A stretch of 64,000 nucleotides of DNA from Tribonema minus (Eukaryota > Sar > Xanthophyceae > Tribonematales > Tribonemataceae), in assembly GCA_017506865.1 (NCBI GenBank), contig JAFCMP010000212.1, positions 372,001 through 436,000 on the forward strand, read 5' to 3'. Under the pieces are notes generated by a model. The model was not told the origin of the DNA and searched no databases. It worked only from the letters and a program-made list of their open reading frames with translations. Positions 11,181-21,144 of the stretch are shown one piece after another. Within the stretch, counting starts at the first letter, position 1; every line of letters starts with the position of its first letter. Position numbers and translations under genes: made by a program.

Positions 11181-13177
11181 TCTGCTCCGTCAATTGGCAC
11201 CAGAGTAACGGCTCCTGCCTCCGGCACCTCCCCTGGCTGACTGCTCACGTCCTCAGCGTCCGCTGAAATCTCCAGCCGCTGCTGCCACCACTCCCGCCAG
11301 TGTGGTAGCTGCTTTCCTGCGTATAGCTGTAAGTACCACGGCCATGCCTGTAGAAAGGCATCACGGTCGCGGAACTCGCGAGGGCAGAGCACATGTAGCA
11401 GCCGGCTCCTTTGGTCAATGTGAGCTATGAACCCTGGCACCAAGTCCTCCGCATGCAGACCTCCACCGCCAGGCGTTATGGTACGCCAAAACGCTCCTCG
11501 TATGTTGATCCACGCACCTTTTTTGAACACCTTGCCAACATTGGGGCCGGCCCGTGCCACGATAGTGTCTTCAGGTGACGTGGAGGGAGTTGCTGCTGTA
11601 TCCGTTGAACCATCCTTGTCAGGCTCAGAGGATGCTGTTCCACACACAACATATGGCCGTAGGCGTATCGCATGAACATAGGGGTTTGCCATGGCTTGGC
11701 CTGGTAGACTATGCCCAGGGGCAGGACGGACCAGGTAGGTATCACTGCCTTGCACCCGCCGCTCAATGACGTAAGGTCCAAACCAGCGCTGGGCTGTGAG
11801 CTTAGGGCTGCGCCCTTTGCGTCTGAGAAAGTGGTATACCCAGACCCGTTCTCCCACAGCATAGCGCCTGTGCCGCGCCTCGGGTGAGTTGGCTGCAAGC
11901 TCACGCAACTGCTGCTGTTCTCGTAGGAAATCCCTCACCAGCTCATGAGAGGCGGCAAGATCTTCCTCCAATACCTCCATATACTCCGCCACATCACGCC
12001 AGCGTGCTGGTAAGCTGCGCCGATCACGATTCAATGCCGCCTCGAAGGGGAGCACCGCTTCTCGTCCATAAAGCAGGCGAAAAGGGCTGATGCCAAAGGT
12101 CAGGTTGGGAGAGGTGCGGTGTGAGAAGAGCACCATGGGAAGCCGTTTGTCCCAGTCCCTCTGGCCACTGTCCGCGATCATGCTGAGCAACGCAACCAGT
12201 GAACCGTTGGCCCGCTCCGTCAAGCCGTTACACTGAGGATGGTATGGGCTTGAGAATCGGCGTGATGTGCCCACGAGCTTGGTCACCTCTCGCAGGAGTG
12301 TGCTGCGGAATTCCGCTCCATTGTCAGACAGCAGTACTCGGGGCGCGCCGTGTCGAGAGACGATCTCCTCGACCAGCAGTCGAGCGATGACGGCTGCTGT
12401 GTGGACTGGCACCGCAAACGCTTCTACCCAACGTGTGGGGTAGTCCGTGAACACCACAATGTAGCGGTTGCCGCGGTCTGACACTGGAAATGGGCCCACA
12501 ACATCCACTCCTACGATGTCAAAGGGCCCGCGTAGCTCCTCGTTGCCAAACCCCAGCACCGGCACGTTGGTTTGCCGCCGAAGCTTCCGCGCCAGGCAGA
12601 CCGGGCATTTGAGGACATGCTCCGCAACACTGGCATACTTACCCACCCAGTAATACCGCTGCGCTACTTTCGCGTATGTGCGATCAAATCCACAGTGCCT
12701 ACCTCCTATTGGGTCATCGTGAGCCCCGTGTAGCACCTGAGGAATTAGTGCTTTGGGGATGACCAGCCGGTCCTCCTCTGGCAGTCGCCGACCGCCCCGG
12801 CGCGTAACAATGTAGAGTCTCCCGCCAGCGACATAGTAGCCTGCATGCTTGGCCGCAAATATTTCTTTGAGCTGCCGGTCTGAATGGCCCGCTGGCACCA
12901 CCCCTCCTTCCAAGTAAGCCATAATAGCGCCTAGCTCGGCAGCATTGCGTTGTGCCGTCGCTATTTCGTCCACCGATGGCAGCCCTGCCGCCCGGCGGCC
13001 CACCACCTCCTGTGCACCACAGTGAACCACGCCATGCCGGAAGCACCCAAACACTTCCAGGGACAGCGCGCAGTGCGTTATGCAAGCACAGGGTGCTACT
13101 GTGGACGCCAAACGCGATGATCGCGGCTCGTCGTCCTGCCAAGAGCCCTCCAACCAGGCGCGACAAAGCGTCAGCAT
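11120..13177 (-). pseudogene. Copy A integrase
   Basis: 685 codons. The zinc-binding HHCC module is visible (GAHDDP, GRHCGFDRT, YYWVGKY, CPVC). The catalytic DDE triad is D in VDVVGPFPVS, D in LLSDNGAEF and E in NGLTERANG. A GPY/F-type region follows (VWVYHFLRRKGRSPK ... RWFGPYVIERR). After that comes a further segment of about 100 residues (GAWINIRGAFWRTITPGGGG ... FIAHIDQRSRLLHVLCPREF) shared with copy B. The frame is open but is separated from RNase H by a one-base shift near 13,170, and its stop lies in the LTR. Integrase would join element cDNA into chromosomes. Confidence 0.85.
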
Positions 13178-14944
13178 TGGCGTTCTTGTGCCCAGGCCTG
13201 TACACGATGGTCATGGCATACTCCTGCAGCACTGTGACATAGCGCTCCTGACGTTTCGTGCGCATGTCACTTGTAGGGTTGAGCAAGTACTTGAGCACCG
13301 CGTGATCAGTCTCCAGTATAAAGGGCCGACCATTGTGAACAAGTGGTCTGAAATGCAGCACCGCCTCCACTGCTGCGAGGGCCTCACGGTCATAGACAGA
13401 GTAATTGCGCTCCGCCTTGTTGAGTGTCCTGCTGTAGTAAGCAAGTGGTTGCTCTCCCCCAGCGCGCCGTTGAGACAAAACCGCCCCCAGTCCCACGTCA
13501 CTGGCGTCTGTCTGCAGCACCAGTTGAGTCGTGCCGCTGCGAATCCCCTCATAATCAGGGTGCGCCAGGAGTGGAGCTGAGCGGAGTGCGTCCTTCAACA
13601 TGGCCCAGGCTGCCACCACATCATCGGAGAGCTCGTGTGTTGCCTCCTTGCGTAACATAGCAGTAATAGGCTCCGCGATGTCACTGTAATGTGGGATGTA
13701 CTCCCTGTAATATGAGGCCATATGAAGGTACGAGCGAGCCTCCGCTATGTTGCGAGGGGGTTGCAGCTTGTCTATTGCTGCCACCTTAGCTGGGTCCACC
13801 TCTCGACCGCCGCCGTGTACGATGTTGCAGAGGAGAAGTATACTGCACCGTCAAGAGCATTGTGCATCTCGTCAGTGCGAGGTAGTGGGTAAGCGTTCAT
13901 GCCGTCCCCATGCTCCACAACGGCCTTGTTGACGGCGCGCAGGTCCTGCACCACTCGCAGACGCCCATCCGGCTTTGGCACCAGAAGGAGCGGAGAGTTC
14001 CATGGCGACGCTGCCGGCTCAATGACTCCTAGCCGCAGGAACCTATCTACCTCCTTCCACAGGGTCTCCAGCTCCAGGATCGAGTAGCGGCGCATCTTTG
14101 CACGAAAGGGCCTTGCATCCCCCACGTCAATGTGATGCCGTACCAGTGGAGTCGGTCGCGGGAGCTTGCCGTCGAAGCAAAACGCGCCTGCCTGTGCCAA
14201 GCGTAGAAGCACAAGGCCCAACTCCACCTGCTCCTCATCCGTGAGGTGGGCAGTCTGTTCTCGAGAGAAGCAAGCCAGAACAGAAAGCTCCTCCGTGGTG
14301 GGTGGCACTGCTGAATCTGTCTGCAGGCGCTCTCGAAGTCGTTGCCACCTCAGCTCACTCCCAGCAGGTAGCTCCGAAGGCGAGGAATGAGGCGGAGGAA
14401 TAGGCAACCCCGGCTGCTGATCAATATCAACATGCTCCACCTTCGTGTCTGCCCCCAAGGCTGATGCGTTCAACCCCGGGAGGCCAGTAGGAGAAGATTG
14501 CTCCTTTGATGTTGACCTACTCGGCTGAACACTTCCTGTGGCGGCGAAGACATTGGTCACACCCCCATTGCTGACTCCGCAGCTCGCACCGCCGTTGATG
14601 CCGCCGTCCGCCCAATGCACCCTTTTTCGTCCTTCACCAATCGCGAAAGGTGTAGTTGCGCTATGCTCCCCCCTGCGCGCACACTGCGCGCACAAGCGCA
14701 ACTTATGGGCGGGGCGGGTGGGCAACCCTTGTCGGGGGGGGGGGCTCATCATCCTCACCAAGGGGCTCCGCCAAGTTGTCGGTGTTTGTGTTGGTGTTGC
14801 TGCCATGGAAGTTTGTCGTTGAGGTATCGGCTGTTGCAGCACATGATTGCGGGTCATGTTGGTAGCGGCAGCAGGCATGCGAACGCAAGCGCCTCGTCGG
14901 ACACGGAAGTAGCTCGTTACGTTGACGGATTGTTGATATTGCAT
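13160..14944 (-). pseudogene. Copy A reverse transcriptase (core deleted) and RNase H
   Basis: The frame from 14,944 reads through a CxxC-containing linker to RT fingers (RRYSILELETLWKEVDRFL, NSPLLLVPKPDGRLRVVQDL, NAYPLPRTDEM, DGAVYFSSA). The next residues align with copy B about 340 bp further on, so the palm with the YIDD motif is missing and the frame changes. The second frame (13,799) gives the RT end (PRNIAEARSYLHMASYYREY) and RNase H (LQTDASDVGLGAVLSQRR, YYSRTLNKAERNYSVYDREALA, NADALSRL). It cannot make active RT. Confidence 0.85.
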
Positions 14945-15410
14945 GTGCAGCAGCAGCTGCAGGAGTCACAGTGGCCAGGGCGTGCTGAGAGCGTTGAGCA
15001 GCGCGATCATAGTGTTGATTCAGCCGTTGGTCGCGTTTAGCGTTGCGCGTGTCCGCCCGGCTTTGACCGCATCGTTGTTGCCATCGCTCAGCCTCCTTGC
15101 AATCAAAGGGGTGCAGCCATGTCACCACTGTCCCTTTCGGAATGCTGTCCATCCCAGCAAAGAAAACGGGGACCTCTACCTGGAGCGTGTCTGACGCTGC
15201 GCGATTCACGCCACCGCCGATCGCCGCCCCAAACTTCCAAAGTATGGTATTGTTGCTCTCAATATAATACAAGCCTGTTGAAACTGCTCCTTTTTTTACA
15301 TTAAAAATCGCTTGTCGGAAGCCACCGTCCTTGGAAGGCGCCCTAATATCCGTGGTTGCCGTAAGTGCGAAGCGCCGCAAAGAGTAGGCTTTGTCTGCCA
15401 TCATCGCCAC
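14703..15410 (-). pseudogene. Copy A dUTPase-like beta domain and linker
   Basis: The frame continues in phase from 15,411 across a TAG that aligns with a Gln codon in copy B. The first 100 residues (RRFALTATTDIRAPSK ... AVSTGLYYIES ... WKFGAAIGGGVN ... VEVPVFFAGMDSIPKGTVV) resemble a trimeric dUTPase in order and spacing: an AxxDIRAP block, a TGL strand, an F/RxGxA..GGV block, and a KG turn before the final strand. Key catalytic residues are not clearly kept. The rest is a Ser/Thr/Gln-rich linker ending at a run of ten G near 14,735-14,745, where the frame is lost. A retropepsin-type D[ST]G motif was looked for and not found. Confidence 0.35.
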
Positions 15411-16037
15411 CTAGTCGAATAGGTGCGCGCTATCTGCCGTGCTCACGTCCTCTGGACTCACCGACACTCCTTTGATTGCGCCTTTGCGCAACAGGTTACG
15501 CTCAGCCTGCAATAGAACAGGCAGCTGCGCAGGATCCGCCGCAAAAGCCCATGCTATGGCAGCCGCTTTGCACTGCTGCAGCGAAGACGCTTCCGGAAAC
15601 TTCAGAGAGCAAGGGGGCACCGCCACTAGGCCTGCTGCCTCACGATCATGTTGAGCTGATGGAGCCGCTTCTTTGTCCGACGCCCCCAGATTGGCAGGGC
15701 TCTGAAAAGCTCCCTCTGAAACCCCACACATTGCTGCCCATGAGAAGCCAGCCTCTGATGACTCAGCCGCGATCGCTGTGGGCCAGTCCACCAAGGTACT
15801 GTCCGCGTAGATGCCATCAATGAGACATGACCCCATCGAAAGCACGTCGGGCAGTGTATCATCCCCTGCCGGCGTAGGGCTTTGCCTTGCAAGCTCGCGA
15901 AGCGCTGGCTGGGCAAATAGGGCCTTAAGGACAGCTGCGCCAACCTGTGGTACCACCATGTCAGCCAAGCCTTGTGCCCAAGTGCTTTTGGTCGTCCCTG
16001 GAGGAGCTTTGAGATACAAAGCCCCCATCACACGCAT
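15411..16037 (-). pseudogene. Copy A methyltransferase C-terminal end and linker
   Basis: The segment begins MRVMGALYLKAPPGTT and includes VVPQVGAAVLKALF, which corresponds to motif X (the GNAV-like block) of C5 methyltransferases. It continues the frame of 16,056-16,475 across a TAA at about 16,050; copy B has ACT (Thr) at that place. The following roughly 170 residues are a helical linker ending HLFD before the TAG at 15,411. Confidence 0.7.
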
Positions 16038-16055
16038 CTTCTGAGCTGGTGTGAA

Positions 16056-18595
16056 TTAGACGTAATCCGCGACCCCCACTTTATCTGCTGGCCGAGGCTG
16101 AAGAGGCCGAGGAGGCTCCTTGCACATCAACATGCGCTTCTGTGCACCGGGATACTGACCTTGCAGTGGATACACCTGTGTCCCCTCACGGCTACGCGGG
16201 GCAGACCACACGCCCTTGGCCCCTGTGCGCAGAAGAGTCTCCATGAACCCCTGTTGCTCTTGTGGTATGCGTGAGTCAATGACTGCCAACGCCATTTGGG
16301 CCAGTGCATCACGAACAGCAGGACCGCCACGAGCAAACACCGCAATAAGCCGGTGCTTCTTGTACGGCGGTCCATGATCAGACGCCCGCATGCGCAAGAA
16401 GCTCACATGATAGCCTGCAGACCGAGCCAGTGCGAAGGCCTGCTGTGCTCTCGGCATAGACTGTGCCTGTAGCACGTTTCCAGCACGATGATGGGCTGCT
16501 TCACATGCACTAACTGTTCGATCAAGTGCGGTGTCAAGGCAGCTCGTGCCCCTTCGCGCCGCTCACCCTTGTTAGCGTCAACGTGCCGTGCAGAGGACCA
16601 GTCTCGACAGGGAGTTCCTGCCACCGCCACGCCAGCCCCAGATGAAACCAACGCCGTCCACGTGTCGGGCAAGTACAGGTCGCTGATCGTCAGCTCGGCG
16701 CCTGCTCCTCGGTTGGCGTCATAAAGCGGTTTCACGGATGCGTTGTTGTCCATAGCATACACAACGCGCCCGCCTGCTAGCTGCACTGCCCTGCTAAAGC
16801 CACCTAAACCAGCACAGAGGTCTGCCACCTTTGGCGCGTCAGGGCCCGGATCCGGAATTTGGTCAAGTGGCTGCTCCCATGAAGCCAAAGGAGCCCAGCC
16901 TGGGTCATGTAACACCCGCCCATCGTCACCAAAATGCGTGTACCAGGACTTCTGCTTCTTGGTGGGGCGAACAGTGGCAACGCCCACCTCAAAAATGCGC
17001 CGCCGCTCCGGCAACTCCAGCCCTCGCAAATACGGTGGCAACGGTTCTTGAGTTGCGTCCCCGCTGTCCGGATCACTGCTGTGAGCAGCAAACCTGTCGC
17101 CTGCAGGTAGACCTGACGGAGGTTGCGCCACCTTGGCGTGCTCTGCAGTCATGGGACTATCCGAAGTGCCCTTGTCCATGTCACAACCCACTGCTGGCTC
17201 ACAGGTGTCATCAGCAGACTGAGCAGACTGAGTGCTGTTGACGCGCCGCCGTACCTGTCGACGGCGGCGACGTTCGCCCTTAGACAGTGACGTGCGACCG
17301 GGGCGATTGCCTTGACCCGCCGCGTCGCCCGCCGGTACTGCATCAGAGTCGCCCTGCTGTTCAGAGGGGCCACTCTCTCGTTGCCCACTCACAGCGTGAC
17401 CATCAGTAGCTGTACTCTGTGCTCGCTCTGCACGGGCGATGGCAATGTGGATGCGCCTGATAGCTGCCAACCGCACCTTTGTGAGTCTGCCCAAGAGCAC
17501 AGGATAAAGGGCTCGTACACAACGAGTATGCCCGTGCCTCGGCAGCTCGATAGCGTGCTCGCGCAATAAAGCATCCACCCATCTGGCGGCGTCTGCACGG
17601 GCCACGCGACGCATTTCTGCAGCATTAGACGCGTCAAAGCCCCTCAAGATCTCCTCCGCCGACATATCGCCTGGAGGCAGGGCACCAGCAGCGCTCATGC
17701 GGACGTCTCTCATCAGAGCATCCACCTCCGTTGTGAGCCTTGCAGACACCGCTGCTTCAGCAGAGGATGCGGTATCTGCGTCTGACTGTTCGCCGCCGTA
17801 ACGCCGTACCAGAAGTGCACGCCGTATGGCCATCACCTCACTTTTGGTCCTGTCATCCACCGGTACCCCTGCAGAAAGGTGCTCTTCCACAAAGGTCTCG
17901 GTGGAGGCATGCATCTGGGCGAGGCGGTCCTTTGCGGCTGCCAGCAAGGCCTGGTGCCTGAGCGCTGCCTCGTCCAAGGCGGGGTCTATACAAGGGAAGG
18001 CCTCGGCCCGAGTCTCAGTGGCCCGGCGAATACGTTGATGCGTTCTGAACCCGACCACTCTGCTGCGACGGCGAGAGCGCGAGGAGCGTGGCTCGAATGT
18101 CTCTGAGCCCACACCGCCAGACGTGTCCTCACTTACGGGCGCAGGCTCCAGATCTGAGTCTTGCGCCATCTCCAGCGGAGCATAAAACCCTGCAGTGCTT
18201 AGATTAGGCACCGCTTCAGCTGCTGCAGAGCCTGCCAGCTTGGGCTGTTCCGCCTCACCACCGACGTTATCGCGCGGCAACCCTTCCGAAATACCACTGT
18301 TTATAGCAGCAGCTGCCCGAGGAGCCCGGCTGGCTACCGCAGGAATATGGTTCTCCTGTGTCAGCGCACTGGCGTCAGCCTCTAGAACGGCGGCAATCAG
18401 TGCCCTGGACTCGCGATCAGGCACGGTCTCCATCAACACCCATCGCAAGGCTGACACTATGGTGCCACCACCCGGCATCTCTTCCACCTCGGCCATAGTG
18501 CTGGGCTCCGCATCTGTGCGAGACGTGTTTACCTCTGCTGTGGCAGTTGAGACACCACTTACACCCATAGCCCTGTTGGTCACATCTGCTTCCAC
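16056..18595 (-). pseudogene. Copy A C5-cytosine DNA methyltransferase (gypsy-encoded)
   Basis: The 730-codon frame from 18,595 has an acidic and basic helical N-terminal part (basic cluster GERRRRRQVRRRVNS at about residue 435). Then comes the catalytic domain: motif I VADLCAGLGGFSRA, the SAM-site acidic region YAMDNN, motif IV AGTPCRDWSSAR (catalytic Cys at about residue 663, codon 16,607-16,609) and motif VI VLE. A one-base deletion at about 16,470 shifts the frame. The second frame (16,475-16,056) supplies motif VI N, motif VIII (PPYKKHRLIAVFARGG) and the recognition region. It would transfer a methyl group from SAM to carbon 5 of cytosine in DNA. As it stands it is frameshifted. Confidence 0.85.
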
Positions 18596-19300
18596 AGGCC
18601 GCTTGTTGTGGCTGTTGGTGCTGCAGAAGCATAGGTCGTCTCAACTGCTACTGCAGTGCTCCGCGCTGCTGTGTCGCCAGTGCTGCAGCTGTCCACCGCC
18701 GCTGGAGCTGCAGATGCATACTTTGCCTCATCTGCCACTGCAGTGCTCCGCTCTGCCGTGCCGCCAGTGCTGCAGTTGTCCACCGCCGCACGAGCGTTTG
18801 CCACTGCTGCAGTGCAGAGTTCAGAAGTCCCTGCGTCAGTCACTGCGCTAAGCTCCGCTGGTGCTGCAGAAGCATACTTTGTCTCATCTGCCACTGCAGT
18901 GCTCCGCTCTGCTGTGCCGTCAGTGCTGCAGCTGCTCACCGCCGCACGAGCATTTGCCACTGCTGCAGTGCAGGGTTCAGAAGTCCCTGCGTCAGTCACT
19001 GCGCTAAGCTGTCCCCCCCCCACGCGTGTTACTGTAGGGGCACGCGTGTGAACGCAGTGACAAGGGAGGGCGGGCGGGCGGTCGTTGCTGTAGATCGCGC
19101 CAGAGCTCGAGCAGCTGGAGTTTAAGCTGATGTCGTTAGTGACTTGCCCCATTGGCTCTACTGCGCCAGCTGCGGATGCAGACAGTGCATGCTCGAGCGC
19201 CGTCATTGCCCCCCCCCACTCGTTAGGGCCAAACTCGGGCAGCAGACGTTTGATGACATCAGGAACAATAGCGCTCCTGGTGCCACAGGCGGTGGCAATG
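18580..19300 (-). pseudogene. Copy A N-terminal region with 53-residue tandem repeats
   Basis: The open minus-strand frame ends close to the start of the methyltransferase ORF. It begins with LPAAIATACGTRSAIVP..., then has about two and a half copies of a 53-residue (159-bp) repeat containing ELSAVTDAGTSE..CTAAV and AERSTAVADE.KYASAAPA. The repeats are seen in the DNA at 18,640-19,020. No known domain. It meets copy B near 19,300. Confidence 0.5.
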
Positions 19301-21144
19301 GCAGCAGGCAGTGAATGACTCGGATGCCACACCTGCTGACTTATTCGCATCTCTGCAGTCAGCAGCAGTGAGGCTGACATCCTTGGACAGCACAGGATCG
19401 GTACAGCTTTCTACGGCTCAGAACGCCGCCAACGTACGCTTCGTGGTGACTGCTGTGCTAGCTGGCAAGGAGGTGCTTCTGGAGGGCATCCCGCTTGCCG
19501 ACATTGCTGGCTGCGGCTCTCCGGACGCCCGCCGTGCTCTTGCTGCGGGCTCAGTTACAGGTGCATCTCTCCATACGTGCAGCCCGCCCTCCCGCCCGCA
19601 GTGTGGGACACACTCGCCGGTGGCTTCGTGTGTGGGGGGGAGGAACACTGCTGGGAACATTGCGGCACCTACCATTGCTGACGCGCCGGCCGGTGCCACC
19701 GCTGCAGCTGACAGTACCGCCTCAACGCCAGAGGTAGAGGGCGTGATCAAAGACGAGACGCGGACAGGCAACAAGAACCCCTCCTCGACTTTGACACGTG
19801 AGAATGCGCTGACTGATTGCTGCGACGACGTTGCGGGGCCCACGAGCGACAGCTTGGTCGGCTGTGGCGCCGAAGGTGGTGAACGCTGTGACAGCGCTGC
19901 CCGCGTTCAGAGCTCTGAGGGTGGTGACAGCAATGAGTACGCAGCCCGCGCTCAGGGCGCAAAGATGGGTGGTGATAGTAATGAGGCCGCAGGCGATCAG
20001 GGGTTAGTGGCCTCCCAGCCGGATGATGGTCTCGTGACAAGCAGGGCAGATAGCCGCTCAAACGCGCACAGCGTCAACCTGGGCGGCAGCAACTCCAGCA
20101 ATGTTGAAATGTCAAACGACCTTGGGGCATCAGCTGCTCAGAGCGATGGCAGTCTGTCAGGGCAAGATGACACAGCCATGCCACTGTCGGCGGAGGACTG
20201 GGTTCTTAGCGACTCAGTTCTGGATCCTGACAGTCGTGATCTCATCAAGGCCATACGGGCCGCGGAACGGGTGGAGCTTGCCAGGCCCCATACGGTGCAC
20301 GTCACGTTGCACAAAACAGCTCGTTGCGTGCAATCACATGCAGTCGACATTGACAGCCCCATACATCATGCATCGCAACCAGAGGTGATTGTCAATGTAC
20401 ATGGTGGGCATGGGTTCTTTGAGCCTTTGGCGTCCCTACCGGAGGGCCTTGGTGATGAGGTGGACCAGATGATGGAGGAGAACATGGGGGATAACTCGGA
20501 GGAGTCCTCAAATAGCAGTTCTACGCTGTCTGGCGAGCGCGTGCAGGCCTACCAACAGCGGGCGGCTCTGCGTCGGCGTCGACGTATGGCGGCGCTCCGT
20601 GAGGCTACGCGGTTGGCATCTGTTGAGGAGAAGCGTACAACGGAGTGGCCTTGCATAGATCCAAAAGTTGGACGAGATGGCCATCAAGCACCAGAAGCTA
20701 CTCGATGCTGCACGTGATGCGTTGGCTAATGCATCGCAAACGACGGAGGCTTTCCTGGAGCAGCATGCGGATAGGCAGAGCCCGCTGGACTTGGAACGCG
20801 CAGCTTGGTCGCAGCCGCACGAAGGGAGCTGCTTCGCCGGCGCTTTGCTGGTGAGCAGTCTCGAGCTCAACCGCTCCCATCTGGTAAGGAGGGTTCGGTG
20901 GCCGTTGAGTTACAGGCAGAAGTAGAGCGCCTGCTGACAGAAGTGCGAGCTGCCAATACCTGTTCCTTGGATGGGGCGGGCTTGAGCTTCGATGATGGGG
21001 GGGTGGCAGCCTTCCCAGAATCTGATGCAGAAAACATGTTAACGGTGGCGAGGGCTGACGCACGCCGTTGGGTGCAGGCTCTATTGCGAGAGCATGTCCT
21101 GGAGATACCTAGGGCAGGCCGACGTCAGCGTATCACTGCACTAA
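19272..21144 (+). pseudogene. Copy B region upstream of the methyltransferase core
   Basis: A 468-codon frame (19,311-20,717; open back to 19,272) is Asp/Ser/Asn-rich and ends with a basic cluster (ALRRRRRMAALREATRL) and TEWPCIDPK, matching copy A (EAFPCIDPA). Homology to copy A then continues in other frames: LDEMAIKHQKLLDAARDAL from 20,665, RRELLRRRFAGEQ from 20,805. At least three frameshifts are needed to follow it to 21,145. It is the N-terminal extension of the methyltransferase polyprotein. Confidence 0.6.

Larger units (their letters stand above)
10375..19300 (-). mobile_element. Copy A: 5'-truncated gypsy-type element with DNA methyltransferase
   Basis: On the minus strand from about 19,300: Ala/Ser/Thr-rich N-terminal region, cytosine methyltransferase (18,595-15,900), dUTPase-like domain (15,410-15,100), RT N-terminal part (14,944-13,830), RT end and RNase H (13,799-13,170), integrase (13,160-11,181), 3' LTR. 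It lacks gag and a 5' LTR. It meets copy B head to head at about 19.3 kb. Inactivating changes are a deletion of about 340 bp of the RT core, a one-base deletion in methyltransferase motif VI, in-frame TAG (15,411) and TAA (about 16,050), and frameshifts near 14.7 and 13.17 kb. Confidence 0.75.
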
